From Vulcanimicrobiota bacterium (GTDB lineage Bacteria; Vulcanimicrobiota; Vulcanimicrobiia; Vulcanimicrobiales; Vulcanimicrobiaceae), in NCBI GenBank assembly GCA_019247395.1, contig JAFAOZ010000250.1, positions 1-16,524 of the forward strand: a DNA stretch of 16,524 nt, read 5' to 3'. Both the position numbers and the translations under genes were made by a program. The notes beneath the pieces were generated by a model. The model searched no databases, was not told the DNA's origin, and saw nothing but the letters and a program-made list of their open reading frames with translations. Shown here in pieces: positions 1 to 7,412 of this stretch. The stretch's first letter is position 1, and each line of letters begins with the position of its first letter.

Positions 1-1305
1 AACTTCGGCATCGCGCGCGAGGCGCGGCTCTTCGATCAGCTCGTGCGTTCGGAAGCGTCGCTTGCGTTGCGTCACGTGTTTTTTGCCGAGCGTGAGTTGA
101 GTAAGATTCCGTCCTTCGACACGCGCCCTGCGGGCGCGGCTCAGCCCTTCGACACGGCCGCTACGCGGCCGGCTCAGGATGACACAGTGGCAATTAACAA
201 AGTAGGTGTTGTTGGGGCGGGGACGATGGGAAGCGGAATTGCGATTGCGTTTGCGCAGGCCGGCATTCCGGTGATCGTCGTGGATAATAACGATGAAGCC
301 GTTGACAAAGCGCGCCAGACCGTCATGGGCATGTTCATGTACCAAGTGCAGAAGGGCCGGCTGACGCAGGAAGAAGCCTGGAAGCGCGGCCAGTCCATTC
401 GATTTACCGACGATTGGAACGAGCTCGCGGACGCCGACCTCATCGTTGAAGCGGTCTTCGAAAATCTCGACGTCAAACGCGAAGTTTTTCGCAAGCTCGA
501 CGCGATTGCGAAGCCGCAAGCAATTCTCGCCAGCAACACGTCCACGCTCGACATCGACGCATTGGCGCGCGAGACGAAGCGCCCCGGTCAGGTGCTCGGC
601 TTGCATTTTTTCGTGCCGGCCAACATCATGCCGCTGCTTGAAATCGTTCGCGGACGCGAAACGTCGCCGGGGACGATCGCCGCAGCGTTCAAGCTCGCAA
701 AAACGCTGCGCAAGAAGGGCGTGCTTTCGGGCAATGCGTTCGGATTCATCGGCAACCGTATGATCTTCGACTACGTGAGCGAGGCCAACGCACTCGCCGA
801 AGAAGGCGTTACACCCGAGCGGATCGATGCGGTGATGAAGCGATTCGGCTTTCCGATGGGACCGTTTGCGATGAGCGACCTTTCGGGGCTCGACGTCGGT
901 CTGGCGGTGCAGAAGGCAGCGGGTGAGCAGGCCAAGGGCCGCACGAACGTGCTCGAGCGGCTCGTCGAGATGAAGCGTCTCGGCCAAAAGACGATGGCAG
1001 GCTATTTCAAGTACGACAAAGCGGTCGGCAAAGGACGCGAGCCGATTCGCGATCCAGCGGTTGAAGAAATATTTGCGGAAGAAGCGCGCAAGGCGGGCAT
1101 TGCACCGCACGAGTACAGCGACGAAGAGATCCGCGACCGGCTTCTCGGTGCGCTCGTCGCGCGGGGTGAGAAACTGCTTGAAGAGGGCGTTGCGCTGCGT
1201 CCCGGAGACATCGACATCGTCTACGTGTACGGTTACGGATTCCCGCCGCATCACGGCGGACCGATGTGGTATGCATCGCACGAACGAATGCTGACTTATG
1301 CGTGA
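1..1305 (+). CDS. fadJ: FadJ-type fatty-acid oxidation protein, 3-hydroxyacyl-CoA dehydrogenase part (5' end outside window)
   Basis: The frame is open from base 1, so this is the 3' portion (434 residues) of a multifunctional beta-oxidation protein; the enoyl-CoA hydratase domain should lie upstream of the window. Residues 1-36 resemble the FadJ linker ([14 protein letters not shown]). A Rossmann GAGTMG motif follows at residues 72-77, and His202 (GLHFFVP) with Glu214 fits the HAD catalytic pair. The C-terminal HAD domain ends with [15 protein letters not shown]. This part oxidises 3-hydroxyacyl-CoA to 3-ketoacyl-CoA with NAD+, in the cytosol. Residues 37-62 are encoded by a palindromic repeat, an unusual insertion between domains. 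The protein stops only about 12 residues after the GGPM motif, whereas I expect some 40 more in relatives. The last 8 bp overlap the thiolase start, so translational coupling is likely. A conventional start at GTG 43 is rejected because homologous sequence continues upstream. FadB is the alternative name; the linker looks more FadJ-like. Confidence 0.9.
   Translation, partial: NFGIAREARLFDQLVRSEASLALRHVFFAERELSKIPSFDTRPAGAAQPFDTAATRPAQDDTVAINKVGVVGAGTMGSGIAIAFAQAGIPVIVVDNNDEAVDKARQTVMGMFMYQVQKGRLTQEEAWKRGQSIRFTDDWNELADADLIVEAVFENLDVKREVFRKLDAIAKPQAILASNTSTLDIDALARETKRPGQVLGLHFFVPANIMPLLEIVRGRETSPGTIAAAFKLAKTLRKKGVLSGNAFGFIGNRMIFDYVSEANALAEEGVTPERIDAVMKRFGFPMGPFAMSDLSGLDVGLAVQKAAGEQAKGRTNVLERLVEMKRLGQKTMAGYFKYDKAVGKGREPIRDPAVEEIFAEEARKAGIAPHEYSDEEIRDRLLGALVARGEKLLEEGVALRPGDIDIVYVYGYGFPPHHGGPMWYASHERMLTYA
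109..185 (+). repeat. Tandem palindromic REP-like repeat, two units, inside fadJ
   Basis: There are two 32-bp units (113-144 and 146-177) separated by one C. Both begin CCTTCGACACG and end GGCTCAG. Each centre is a perfect 7-bp hairpin with a 3-nt loop: arms 122-128/132-138 with loop TGC, and arms 155-161/165-171 with loop TAC. The tail GATGACAC (178-185) and the lead CCGT (109-112) are shared with the inverted copy at 7207-7250. The hairpin interiors differ while the flanks are conserved, as expected of compensatory change in a mobile palindrome family. The array is read through in the fadJ frame without a stop. Confidence 0.88.
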
Positions 1306-2485
1306 GGCGGCGATCGTTTCGGCGGCGCGCACGCCGATCGGGCGCGCCTATCGGGGCGCGTTCAATCAAACGCCGGGCGCGACGATGGCGGGCCACGTCG
1401 TGAAACATGCCATGGAACGCGCCGGCATCGATCCGGCCGAAGTGGACGACGTGATCATGGGTTGCGGGCTGCCGGAAGGGGCGACGGGCAACAACATCGG
1501 CCGTACCGCCGCGCTGCGCGCGGGATGCCCCGTAACGGTGCCCGGCCAAACCGTCAGCCGTTTCTGTGCCTCCGGCCTCGATGCGATCTCCGCTGCTGCA
1601 AAGCGAGTCGTGGTCGACGGCGCTAAAATCGCCGTTGCCGGCGGCGTCGAGTCGATCAGCATGGTGCAGAACGAGATGAACGTGCGCTTCTTCACCGAGG
1701 AGTGGCTGCTGCGACACGCGCCCGATCTCTATACGCCGATGCTTTTCACTGCGGATTTTGTCGCGAAAAAATACGACGTTTCGCGCGAGCGGCAAGACGA
1801 ATACGCGCTCCAGAGCCAGCAGCGTACGGCCGCAGCTCAAGCGGAGGGTCGTTTCGACGCGGAGATCGTCGCGCTGCCGTCATGGAAATACGAGCAAGAT
1901 AAAGAGACGGGTGCGGTCACCGAACGACGTGTCGAGCTGAGTAAGGACGAGGGCAATCGTCCCGATACGACGCTTGCGGGATTAGCTGCGCTCAAGAGCG
2001 CCGTGCCAGGCGTTGCCGATACCAGCATCACCGCCGGCAACTCGTCGCAGCTCTCCGATGGCGCGGCGGCCGTGGCGGTGATGGACGCGGAGCTCGCGCA
2101 ACGCCGTAACCTGAAGCCGCTCGGCTTCTATCGCGGCTACGCCGTGGCCGCGACCGAACCCGGTGAGATGGGCATCGCGCCCGTTTATGCCGTGCCGAAG
2201 CTGCTCGAGCAGCACGGTCTCAAGATTGACGACGTCGGTCTCTGGGAGCTCAACGAAGCGTTCGCGGTGCAAACCGTTTACTGCCGCGACACACTTGGAA
2301 TCCCGAACGATCGCTTCAACGTTGACGGCGGAGCGATCTCAATCGGTCATCCGTACGGCATGAGCGGCGCGCGCATGACGATGCACGCGTTGATCGAAGG
2401 CAAGCGCCGCGGCGTCAAGCACGTCGTCGTGACGATGTGCGTCGCAGGCGGCATCGGCGCCGCGGCGTTATTCGAAGTCGCTTAG
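1298..2485 (+). CDS. fadA: Acetyl-CoA acyltransferase (3-ketoacyl-CoA thiolase)
   Basis: This 395-residue thiolase has the usual family length and cleaves 3-ketoacyl-CoA with CoA to give acetyl-CoA and a shortened acyl-CoA. The visible motifs are the N-terminal ARTPIG, the nucleophile Cys90 in [19 protein letters not shown], His351 in [11 protein letters not shown], and the second catalytic Cys381 in CVAGGIGAA. The ATG at 1298 overlaps the fadJ stop by 8 bp and has no clear Shine-Dalgarno sequence, so it is probably translated by coupling. Order (dehydrogenase then thiolase) follows the fadBA layout. A biosynthetic acetoacetyl-CoA thiolase (AtoB/PhaA type) cannot be excluded from sequence alone, but pairing with FadJ favours degradation. 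The 3' end overlaps the convergent HiPIP gene by 4 bp. Confidence 0.92.
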   Translation: MREAAIVSAARTPIGRAYRGAFNQTPGATMAGHVVKHAMERAGIDPAEVDDVIMGCGLPEGATGNNIGRTAALRAGCPVTVPGQTVSRFCASGLDAISAAAKRVVVDGAKIAVAGGVESISMVQNEMNVRFFTEEWLLRHAPDLYTPMLFTADFVAKKYDVSRERQDEYALQSQQRTAAAQAEGRFDAEIVALPSWKYEQDKETGAVTERRVELSKDEGNRPDTTLAGLAALKSAVPGVADTSITAGNSSQLSDGAAAVAVMDAELAQRRNLKPLGFYRGYAVAATEPGEMGIAPVYAVPKLLEQHGLKIDDVGLWELNEAFAVQTVYCRDTLGIPNDRFNVDGGAISIGHPYGMSGARMTMHALIEGKRRGVKHVVVTMCVAGGIGAAALFEVA

Positions 2486-2766
2486 CTCTTCTTAGGCGCG
2501 TAGGCGATGCACCAGCCGTTGGGGCTGATGGAGCCGTCGACGACCTTACAGGTGCCGTTCTTGCCCGGTGAGCTGTTCGGAATGAACTGCGTGCACCCTG
2601 AGCATTTCTGGCCGTTCTTGGGCGTGCTCTGATACTTGAACTGCGCCTGCGAGCCTTTCGCCTCGGCGGTCGCGGTTTCGGCAAGCAGCAATCCGGCGAG
2701 CGCCGGGAGCACGATGGCATTGGTTACGAAGGTTCGGCGCGTCATCGCGTTGGCGGCATCACTCAT
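2482..2766 (-). CDS. High-potential iron-sulfur protein (HiPIP), Tat-exported
   Basis: This is a 94-residue small electron carrier. The N-terminus has a Tat-type motif (TRRTF, residues 9-13) followed by a hydrophobic stretch (about 14-29) and Ala-rich cleavage sites, so export in folded form to the periplasm is likely. The mature part carries four cysteines, Cys55-X2-Cys58-X14-Cys73-X12-Cys86, matching the spacing that binds a [4Fe-4S] cluster in HiPIPs; a Trp-Cys near the end is also typical. HiPIPs pass electrons to oxidases or photosynthetic reaction centres. A good Shine-Dalgarno sequence (GGAGGT, complement of 2777-2782) supports the ATG. The gene converges on the thiolase with a 4-bp overlap of stop codons and is divergent from the FecR gene. 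Confidence 0.85.
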   Translation of the reverse strand: MSDAANAMTRRTFVTNAIVLPALAGLLLAETATAEAKGSQAQFKYQSTPKNGQKCSGCTQFIPNSSPGKNGTCKVVDGSISPNGWCIAYAPKKS

Positions 2767-2872
2767 AAAGCGGTTTACCTCCGAAGAAGACGGGATGAGA
2801 AAGGTTTGGCGGCAAGCGCTGTGTCGCCCTTCGCCCTCGTTCGAAGCGGCGCGGATTTCGGGGCTCTCACGC

Positions 2873-2899
2873 TAGCTTAATGCTAAGCTAATCATGATT
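2873..2899. promoter_or_regulatory. Operator-like inverted repeat plus adjacent palindrome
   Basis: Two perfect dyads lie side by side in the 192-bp divergent intergenic region. The first is TAGCTTA-ATGC-TAAGCTA (2873-2890), with 7-bp arms and a 4-bp spacer. The second is the 10-bp palindrome AATCATGATT (2890-2899). The stretch is AT-rich in a GC-rich neighbourhood. The position about 60 bp upstream of the FecR start and 105 bp upstream of the HiPIP start fits a transcription-factor site for one or both genes. No T tract follows, so a terminator is less likely. No family assignment is made. Confidence 0.5.
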
Positions 2900-2958
2900 T
2901 GGTGTTTTAGGGCGGCGCTTTCCGCTTCAATGTTCCTGAGGGAGCAGATTGCATAACA

Positions 2959-5232
2959 ATGACCAGCAGATGGATCACTAGTCTTATTTCTTCGGTTGCC
3001 CTAATTGGGGTAACCATGTCGAGCGCGTTGCCGGCGTCAGCCGAGCAGCCGTCCGGCAAAGGACCCGGCGTCACCCGGGTCAGCATCGTTCAGGGACAGG
3101 TCGTAGTTCAGCGCGGCGACAGCAATAAGCAGGTCGCGGCGGTCGTGAACGCGCCGCTGCTTCCCGGCGATTACATTTCGACCGGCGAGCGGTCGCGCGG
3201 AGAGCTGCAATTCGACGGCTCGACGGCGGTGCGGCTCGGCGGAAACGTCCAGGCGCGAATCACGAACGATGATCCGAACAACCGGCAACTCCAGGTTGCC
3301 GACGGAACGGTTGAGATCGGCTTGGTCCGCGGAGCGGGTCCCGTCCAGATCGACACGCCGTCGGTCACGGTGCGCGCTCGCGACGCGGGCGACTACCGGA
3401 TCTCGATCGGCAAGGACGGCTCGAGCTGGGTGACGGCGCGGCGCGGAAGCGTCGAGATCGTTTCGCCGCAGCGGACGTACACGCTCGATTCGGGGCGCAC
3501 GCTGGTCGCGCGCGGCTCCGCGTCGGATCCGTCGATCACGTACACGGCCGAAGCCGGTTACGATTCATTCGATGATTTCAATGCCAAGCGCGACCAGACG
3601 ATGGTCGCGGCACTCAACGCAAGCCCGAATCTGAATCCGGATATCGCCGGCTACGATAACCTTGGGGCGTACGGCCAGTGGCAGAACGTTCCCGGGTACG
3701 GCCAATCGTGGGTTCCGAACGAGCCCTCCGACTGGTCGCCGTACGGACAGGGAAGCTGGAGTTGGGAAGACGGTTACGGCTGGACCTGGGTTGCGAACGA
3801 GCCGTGGGGCTGGGCGCCGTATCATTACGGCAACTGGTATTACGCCAACAACTACGGTTGGGCGTGGCAACCCCCGGCGTACAATTCATATCCGTCGTGG
3901 TCGCCGGCACTCGTCGGGTTCTTCGGCTTCGGCGTCGGAGTCGGCGGCCCGGGCTGGGGCGTTTCGCTCGGCTTCGGGAGCGGCGGCTACGGCGGCGGCT
4001 TCGCCGGCTATGGATACGGCGGCTGGGGCTATCCCTATCTGGGGTGGTATCCGATTCCGCCCGCGGTTGCGTTCTATCCGTGGTGGCCCGGGTGGACCTG
4101 GGGTCTCGGCGGCTGGGGCTGGGGCGGCTGGGGCGGCGGCTACGGCTGGGGTAACGTCGCGAACGTTACCAACATAACCGTCATCAATCGCTACTTCCGT
4201 CACGGCGGCATCCATGGGGTCCGCACCGGATACTTCCAGCACGGCACGATGGTCGGTCACACCTTAACCGTGACGCCGCACATGGTCGGCAACCGGATCG
4301 GGATGGTTCACGGCGCCGTGCCGATATCGCCGACGCGCGATAACCTCGGTTTCGGTGGACGCTCGATTGGCGCGCCGGTCACGATGTCGCGTGCCTTCGA
4401 ATCACCGCGCTTCGCGACGGCAGAGCGCAACTTTGCCGCACGAACCTCGTTCGACGAGCAGCAGCGCGCGGTATCGCGAGCGATTCAGAGCAACGCTCGT
4501 AACGTTGCGCCGGTCTCCCACTCGATGCAGGGCGCACCGGTCGATCGCGGCAATCTCAGCGCCGGTCGCGAAGCCGGCAGTCTCAACGCCGGCCGCGAAG
4601 CCGCGCCCACGAGTTCGTGGCAGCGCTTCAGTCAAGCACGCGGTAATGAGAGCCGCGGCACGGACGCGGTTACGCCTCGTTATTCGAACGACGCGCTCCG
4701 TGCGGAGCGTCCAAACGCGGATTCCTGGGGCCGGTTCTCGCAATCGCGTGGCAACGTACCCGTGACCTATGGCGATCGGGAGAATGCATCGCGAAATACG
4801 ATGTACGGCAACTCGTACCGTGGCGAGTCGCAACAGCGCAATCCGTACGAATCGTCCTCACGCAGCTCGTATCCGTCGTATTCACGCGGTTCGTATCCGT
4901 CGTATTCGCGCGGCGAATCGGCGCCGGCGTACTCGCGGGGGTCATACTCGTCGTATCCGTCGTACTCACGTGGCGAATCGTATTCGCGCGGTGAATCGGC
5001 GCCGGCATACTCGCGGGGATCGTACTCGTCGTATCCCTCCTACTCGCGCGGTTCGCAGCCGTCGTACCAGCGCGAGGGCGGTTACTCCGCTCCGCGCTCG
5101 CCCGGCGGCGGCTACTCCGCTCCGCATCCGTCGGGCGGCGGTTATTCCGCGCCGCATCAATCCGGCGGCGGTGGCGGCAACGGTGGCGGAGATCGTGGCA
5201 ATCACGATCGCGGCCGGCCACCGAGCAACTAA
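2959..5232 (+). CDS. Secreted FecR-domain / DUF6600-type protein with Gly-Trp-Tyr-rich and Ser-Tyr repeat regions
   Basis: This 757-residue protein has a clear Sec signal peptide (residues 1-28, cleavage near PASA|EQ). A FecR-like beta domain spans about 38-185 (LLPGDYISTGERSRGELQF..GSTAVRL). Residues 238-305 hold DUF6600-like Trp/Pro/Tyr repeats (YGQW, WVPNEPSDWSPY, WVANEPWGWAPYHYGNW). Residues 320-400 are Gly/Trp/Tyr-rich. The tail has two copies of a 26-residue unit beginning GESAPAYSRGSYSS at 652 and 678 (78-bp period), then repeated GGGYSAPH motifs. No membrane anchor other than the signal peptide is seen, so it is probably a cell-surface or extracellular matrix protein. It is not the transmembrane FecR anti-sigma type, and no sigma factor is adjacent. 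GAGGGAG at 2938-2944 may be the ribosome site, though the spacing is long. Its precise function is unknown. Confidence 0.85.
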   Translation: MTSRWITSLISSVALIGVTMSSALPASAEQPSGKGPGVTRVSIVQGQVVVQRGDSNKQVAAVVNAPLLPGDYISTGERSRGELQFDGSTAVRLGGNVQARITNDDPNNRQLQVADGTVEIGLVRGAGPVQIDTPSVTVRARDAGDYRISIGKDGSSWVTARRGSVEIVSPQRTYTLDSGRTLVARGSASDPSITYTAEAGYDSFDDFNAKRDQTMVAALNASPNLNPDIAGYDNLGAYGQWQNVPGYGQSWVPNEPSDWSPYGQGSWSWEDGYGWTWVANEPWGWAPYHYGNWYYANNYGWAWQPPAYNSYPSWSPALVGFFGFGVGVGGPGWGVSLGFGSGGYGGGFAGYGYGGWGYPYLGWYPIPPAVAFYPWWPGWTWGLGGWGWGGWGGGYGWGNVANVTNITVINRYFRHGGIHGVRTGYFQHGTMVGHTLTVTPHMVGNRIGMVHGAVPISPTRDNLGFGGRSIGAPVTMSRAFESPRFATAERNFAARTSFDEQQRAVSRAIQSNARNVAPVSHSMQGAPVDRGNLSAGREAGSLNAGREAAPTSSWQRFSQARGNESRGTDAVTPRYSNDALRAERPNADSWGRFSQSRGNVPVTYGDRENASRNTMYGNSYRGESQQRNPYESSSRSSYPSYSRGSYPSYSRGESAPAYSRGSYSSYPSYSRGESYSRGESAPAYSRGSYSSYPSYSRGSQPSYQREGGYSAPRSPGGGYSAPHPSGGGYSAPHQSGGGGGNGGGDRGNHDRGRPPSN
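4912..5069 (+). repeat. Coding tandem repeat, 78-bp period, in the FecR-protein tail
   Basis: Two consecutive copies start at 4912 and 4990. Each encodes GESAPAYSRGSYSS followed by YPSYSRG. The copies differ mostly at third positions, so the peptide is better conserved than the DNA. Shorter YPSYSRG units precede them (about 4867-4911), and GGGYSAPH units follow (about 5080-5165). Length variation between strains would be expected. Confidence 0.75.
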
Positions 5233-5259
5233 AGTCGTAAGGCCCTCTCGCCCGAGAAC

Positions 5260-5290
5260 GGGGCGGCGCCAAGGCGCCGCCCCTTTGCTT
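5260..5290 (+). terminator. Rho-independent terminator after the FecR-domain gene
   Basis: A perfect 11-bp GC-rich stem (5260-5270 pairing with 5273-5283) with an AA spacer is followed by TTTGCTT. It starts 27 bp after the stop codon. It isolates the FecR gene from the next gene, which therefore probably has its own promoter in 5291-5325. Confidence 0.85.
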
Positions 5291-5329
5291 AGAGAAAGGC
5301 GCGTTCGAATCAGCCTGCAAAGATAGAGT

Positions 5330-5335
5330 AAGGAG
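5330..5335 (+). promoter_or_regulatory. Strong Shine-Dalgarno sequence pointing to TTG 5342
   Basis: AAGGAG lies 6 nt before TTG 5342, ideal spacing, and TTG 5342 opens a signal-peptide-like frame in register with the 5408-5917 coding region. No comparable ribosome site precedes GTG 5408. This marks 5342 as the ancestral start. Confidence 0.65.
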
Positions 5336-5341
5336 ACCGAC

Positions 5342-5407
5342 TTGATTAAACCGTTCCGCTTTTCAATTTGCGGCGCAGCACTCTGACTAGCGGCAGCCGT
5401 TCCTGCA
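5342..5407 (+). pseudogene. Signal-peptide region of the 5408-5917 gene, interrupted by in-frame TGA
   Basis: From TTG 5342 the frame reads MIKPFRFSICGAAL, then TGA (5384-5386), then LAAAVPAVTNAQ, then continues as the downstream protein. Basic n-region, hydrophobic core and Ala-X-Ala-like cleavage region are all present and in register; only the stop codon breaks it. TGA is a normal stop here (fadJ, alkB-like and other genes end with it). So this is a nonsense mutation, a sequence error, or a leaky stop. Confidence 0.7.
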
Positions 5408-5917
5408 GTGACGAACGCACAGGGCACGAACGTCGCCGTTTCGATGGCCGCGCACGTGACGACGCCGCACCCGATCCAAGTCAATGCGTGCAACCCCGAA
5501 CGCAACGTCACGTACAACTACGCCGGTTATACGCCCGGCTTCTACCCGGGCTACGCCTATGGCGGTTATTGGGGATGGCCTTCGGTGTACGGACCGATGT
5601 ACTATCAGCCGACGCCAAGCCAGAATCCAACGCTTGGAATCGATTATGTCAACGTCACGAGCGCCGTGATGAAGCAGATCGAATTCGGCTTGATCGTTCG
5701 CGGCGCGCTCGTCGCCGAAGTCAAAGACGTCGGAACCTTTTCACCGGGCGCCGAGATCAAACACAAGTTTGGCCTGAGTCCGAACGTCTTTCCGATTCAA
5801 ACGAGCTACGCGAAGTGCGTTCCGTTAAAGATCACGTTCGAAGACGGAACACACTGGAAGAATCCGCACCTGCCGGCGTATCGAGCCAGCATGTACGGCC
5901 ACCCACCGCATCAATAA
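5408..5917 (+). CDS. Conserved secreted protein of unknown function, signal peptide disrupted
   Basis: This 169-residue frame is written from GTG 5408, but the true start is probably TTG 5342 (see the interrupted signal peptide). After a Tyr/Gly/Pro-rich segment (about residues 38-70, YAGYTPGFYPGYAYGGYWGW) comes a folded-looking domain at 75-155 with alternating beta-type segments: MKQIEFGLIVRGALVAEVKD, VGTFSPGAEIKHKF and CVPLKITFEDGTHW. Two cysteines (about 28 and 137) could form a disulfide, consistent with an exported protein. I do not recognise a named family, though I have an impression that the DVGTFSPG...H.F pattern recurs in secreted proteins of Eremiobacterota-like genomes. If only GTG 5408 is used, the product lacks a signal and would stay in the cytosol. 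Glutamate dehydrogenase begins 12 bp after its stop, so they may be co-transcribed. Confidence 0.7.
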   Translation: MTNAQGTNVAVSMAAHVTTPHPIQVNACNPERNVTYNYAGYTPGFYPGYAYGGYWGWPSVYGPMYYQPTPSQNPTLGIDYVNVTSAVMKQIEFGLIVRGALVAEVKDVGTFSPGAEIKHKFGLSPNVFPIQTSYAKCVPLKITFEDGTHWKNPHLPAYRASMYGHPPHQ

Positions 5918-5929
5918 CATAGAGGTACG

Positions 5930-7204
5930 ATGACCACCCAAGATCTTTCCGCCGTGCAAGGGCAAGAGAACGTCTGGCAGATGGCACAGCGGCAGCTCGA
6001 CGAAGTCGGGATGCTGATCGGCCTCAACGAATCGCTTCACGGTTTTCTTCGGCAACCGAAACGCGTTCTCGAGGTTTCGGTGCCGGCGCGCATGGACGAC
6101 GGAAGTTTCCGCATGTTTACCGGGTATCGCGTGCAGCATAATCTCTCACGCGGCCCCGGTAAGGGTGGCATCCGGTTCCATCCCGACGTGACGCTCGACG
6201 AGGTGAAGGCCCTCGCCATGTGGATGACGTGGAAGTGCGCGCTCGTCAACATTCCATTCGGCGGCGCGAAGGGCGGCGTCATTTGTAATCCCAAAGAGAT
6301 GTCGCTTCAAGAGCTCGAAAATCTCACGCGCCGCTTCACGACGGAAATCTCCATCATCATCGGCCCGGAGAAAGATATCCCCGCCCCGGACGTTTACACA
6401 ACGCCGCAGATCATGGCGTGGATAATGGACACGTTCTCGATGCAGCATGGCTACTCGATTCCCGGTGTCGTTACCGGCAAGCCGGTCTCGATCGGCGGAT
6501 CGGCCGGACGCGACAAGGCGACGGCGCGCGGCTGCATGTACGTCGTCGACGAAGCGATGGAGGCTCACGGCCGAACGATCGAGGGCGCGACCGTCGCGAT
6601 TCAGGGCTTCGGCAATGCCGGCATGTATGCGGCCCAGCTGATGGCGGAACAGGGCTATAAGATCGTCGCCGTCTCGGACTCGCACGGCGGCGTCGCCAAC
6701 GAGCACGGTATCGACGTGAAGAGTCTCATCGCGCACAAGTTCGAGACGGGTTCGGTCGTCGGTTTCGCCGGCGGCGAACGCACCGACAACAAAGAAGTGC
6801 TGGAGTTCGAGTGCGACGTGCTCGTGCCGGCGGCGCTGGAGAAGGTGATTACCGCGGAAAACGCTCCGCGCATTCGCGCGAAGATCGTGGCCGAAGCAGC
6901 CAACGGCCCAACGATGCCCGATGCCGACGATATCCTGTTCGATCGCGGCATCATGGTTCTACCGGACATCCTCGCCAACGCCGGCGGCGTTACCGTCTCG
7001 TACTTTGAGTGGGTCCAAGATCTTCAAGCGAACTTTTGGGAAGAGGACGAGATCAACGATCAGCTCAAGCGAAAGATGACGCGCGCCTTCCGTGAGACCC
7101 ACGAGCAAGCGAAGCGTCACGGCGTCTCGATGCGAAAGGGAGCGTACTGCGTCGCCGTAGCGCGAGTCGCCGAGGCGACGAAGCTGCGCGGCCTCTACCC
7201 ATAA
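5930..7204 (+). CDS. gdhA: Glutamate dehydrogenase (Glu/Leu/Phe/Val dehydrogenase family)
   Basis: The 424-residue protein has the usual length for the hexameric NAD(P)-dependent enzyme, which interconverts glutamate and 2-oxoglutarate plus ammonia in the cytosol. Visible landmarks are the substrate-binding GPGKGGIRFHPDV (Lys78), Lys102 in WKCALVN, the catalytic Lys114 in PFGGAKGG, APD at 152-154, and the dinucleotide-binding GFGNAG at 226-231. The C-terminal VSYFEWVQ is typical. AGAGGT upstream gives a reasonable ribosome site for ATG 5930. Cofactor preference cannot be read with confidence. It follows the secreted protein by 12 bp without an obvious functional link. A palindromic repeat begins 2 bp after the stop. 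Confidence 0.95.
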   Translation: MTTQDLSAVQGQENVWQMAQRQLDEVGMLIGLNESLHGFLRQPKRVLEVSVPARMDDGSFRMFTGYRVQHNLSRGPGKGGIRFHPDVTLDEVKALAMWMTWKCALVNIPFGGAKGGVICNPKEMSLQELENLTRRFTTEISIIIGPEKDIPAPDVYTTPQIMAWIMDTFSMQHGYSIPGVVTGKPVSIGGSAGRDKATARGCMYVVDEAMEAHGRTIEGATVAIQGFGNAGMYAAQLMAEQGYKIVAVSDSHGGVANEHGIDVKSLIAHKFETGSVVGFAGGERTDNKEVLEFECDVLVPAALEKVITAENAPRIRAKIVAEAANGPTMPDADDILFDRGIMVLPDILANAGGVTVSYFEWVQDLQANFWEEDEINDQLKRKMTRAFRETHEQAKRHGVSMRKGAYCVAVARVAEATKLRGLYP

Positions 7205-7206
7205 TT

Positions 7207-7250
7207 GTGTCATCCTGAGGAGCGCGCGTAGCGCGCGTCTCGAAGGACGG
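7207..7250 (-). repeat. Palindromic REP-like repeat, single unit, opposite orientation
   Basis: The top strand reads GTGTCATCCTGAG, then a hairpin (GCGCGC 7222-7227, loop GTA, GCGCGC 7231-7236), then CTCGAAGGACGG. Its reverse complement matches the fadJ insertion: CCGTCCTTCGA at one end, CTCAGGATGACAC at the other, TAC loop. It sits 2 bp after the gdhA stop, where the alkB-like start codon would be expected. Confidence 0.85.
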
Positions 7251-7412
7251 TCGCATACGCAGCTCGGCTTCTTCGGCTCCGGCCGCCGCACGCTCGTCGA
7301 CGACGAGACAGGTTCGATCACGTATACGCCTGGCTTCGTCGATCGTTCCACGGCGCAGAGCTGGTTCGATTCGCTTCGCGCCCAGGTCGATTGGCACAGC
7401 GAGCGCCGGCGT
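7251..7412 (+). other. Start-less 5' coding remnant of the AlkB-like gene
   Basis: In frame with the ATG at 7413, this stretch encodes HTQLGFFGSGRRTL, then VDDETGSITYTPGFVD, then AQSWFDSLRAQVDWHSERRR. This is what AlkB-type oxygenases carry before RMYDRxVDVPRL. From the upstream stop (7158-7160) to 7413 there is no ATG, GTG or TTG in this frame; only CTG 7215 and ATC 7212, both inside the repeat, could serve. The natural start seems to have been removed by the repeat insertion. Confidence 0.7.

Noticed and set aside
109..185. Tandem palindromes as a CRISPR array or integration site
   Set aside because: Only two units separated by one base, no spacers of regular length, no cas genes; it fits a dispersed REP-like family instead.
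1007..1840. 277-codon antisense frame across fadJ and the thiolase
   Set aside because: Shadow of two well-supported genes; Arg/His/Ala-rich composition without motifs.
4670..5326. Long Arg/Thr-rich open frames on both strands over the FecR-protein tail
   Set aside because: They arise from the GC-rich repeated codons of the real frame, have low-complexity composition, no ribosome site and no family resemblance.
5384..5386. TGA recoded as an amino acid throughout the genome
   Set aside because: TGA ends fadJ, the alkB-like gene, the second phosphoesterase, the phosphoribosyltransferase and the NHL lipoprotein at sensible positions, so it works as a stop here.
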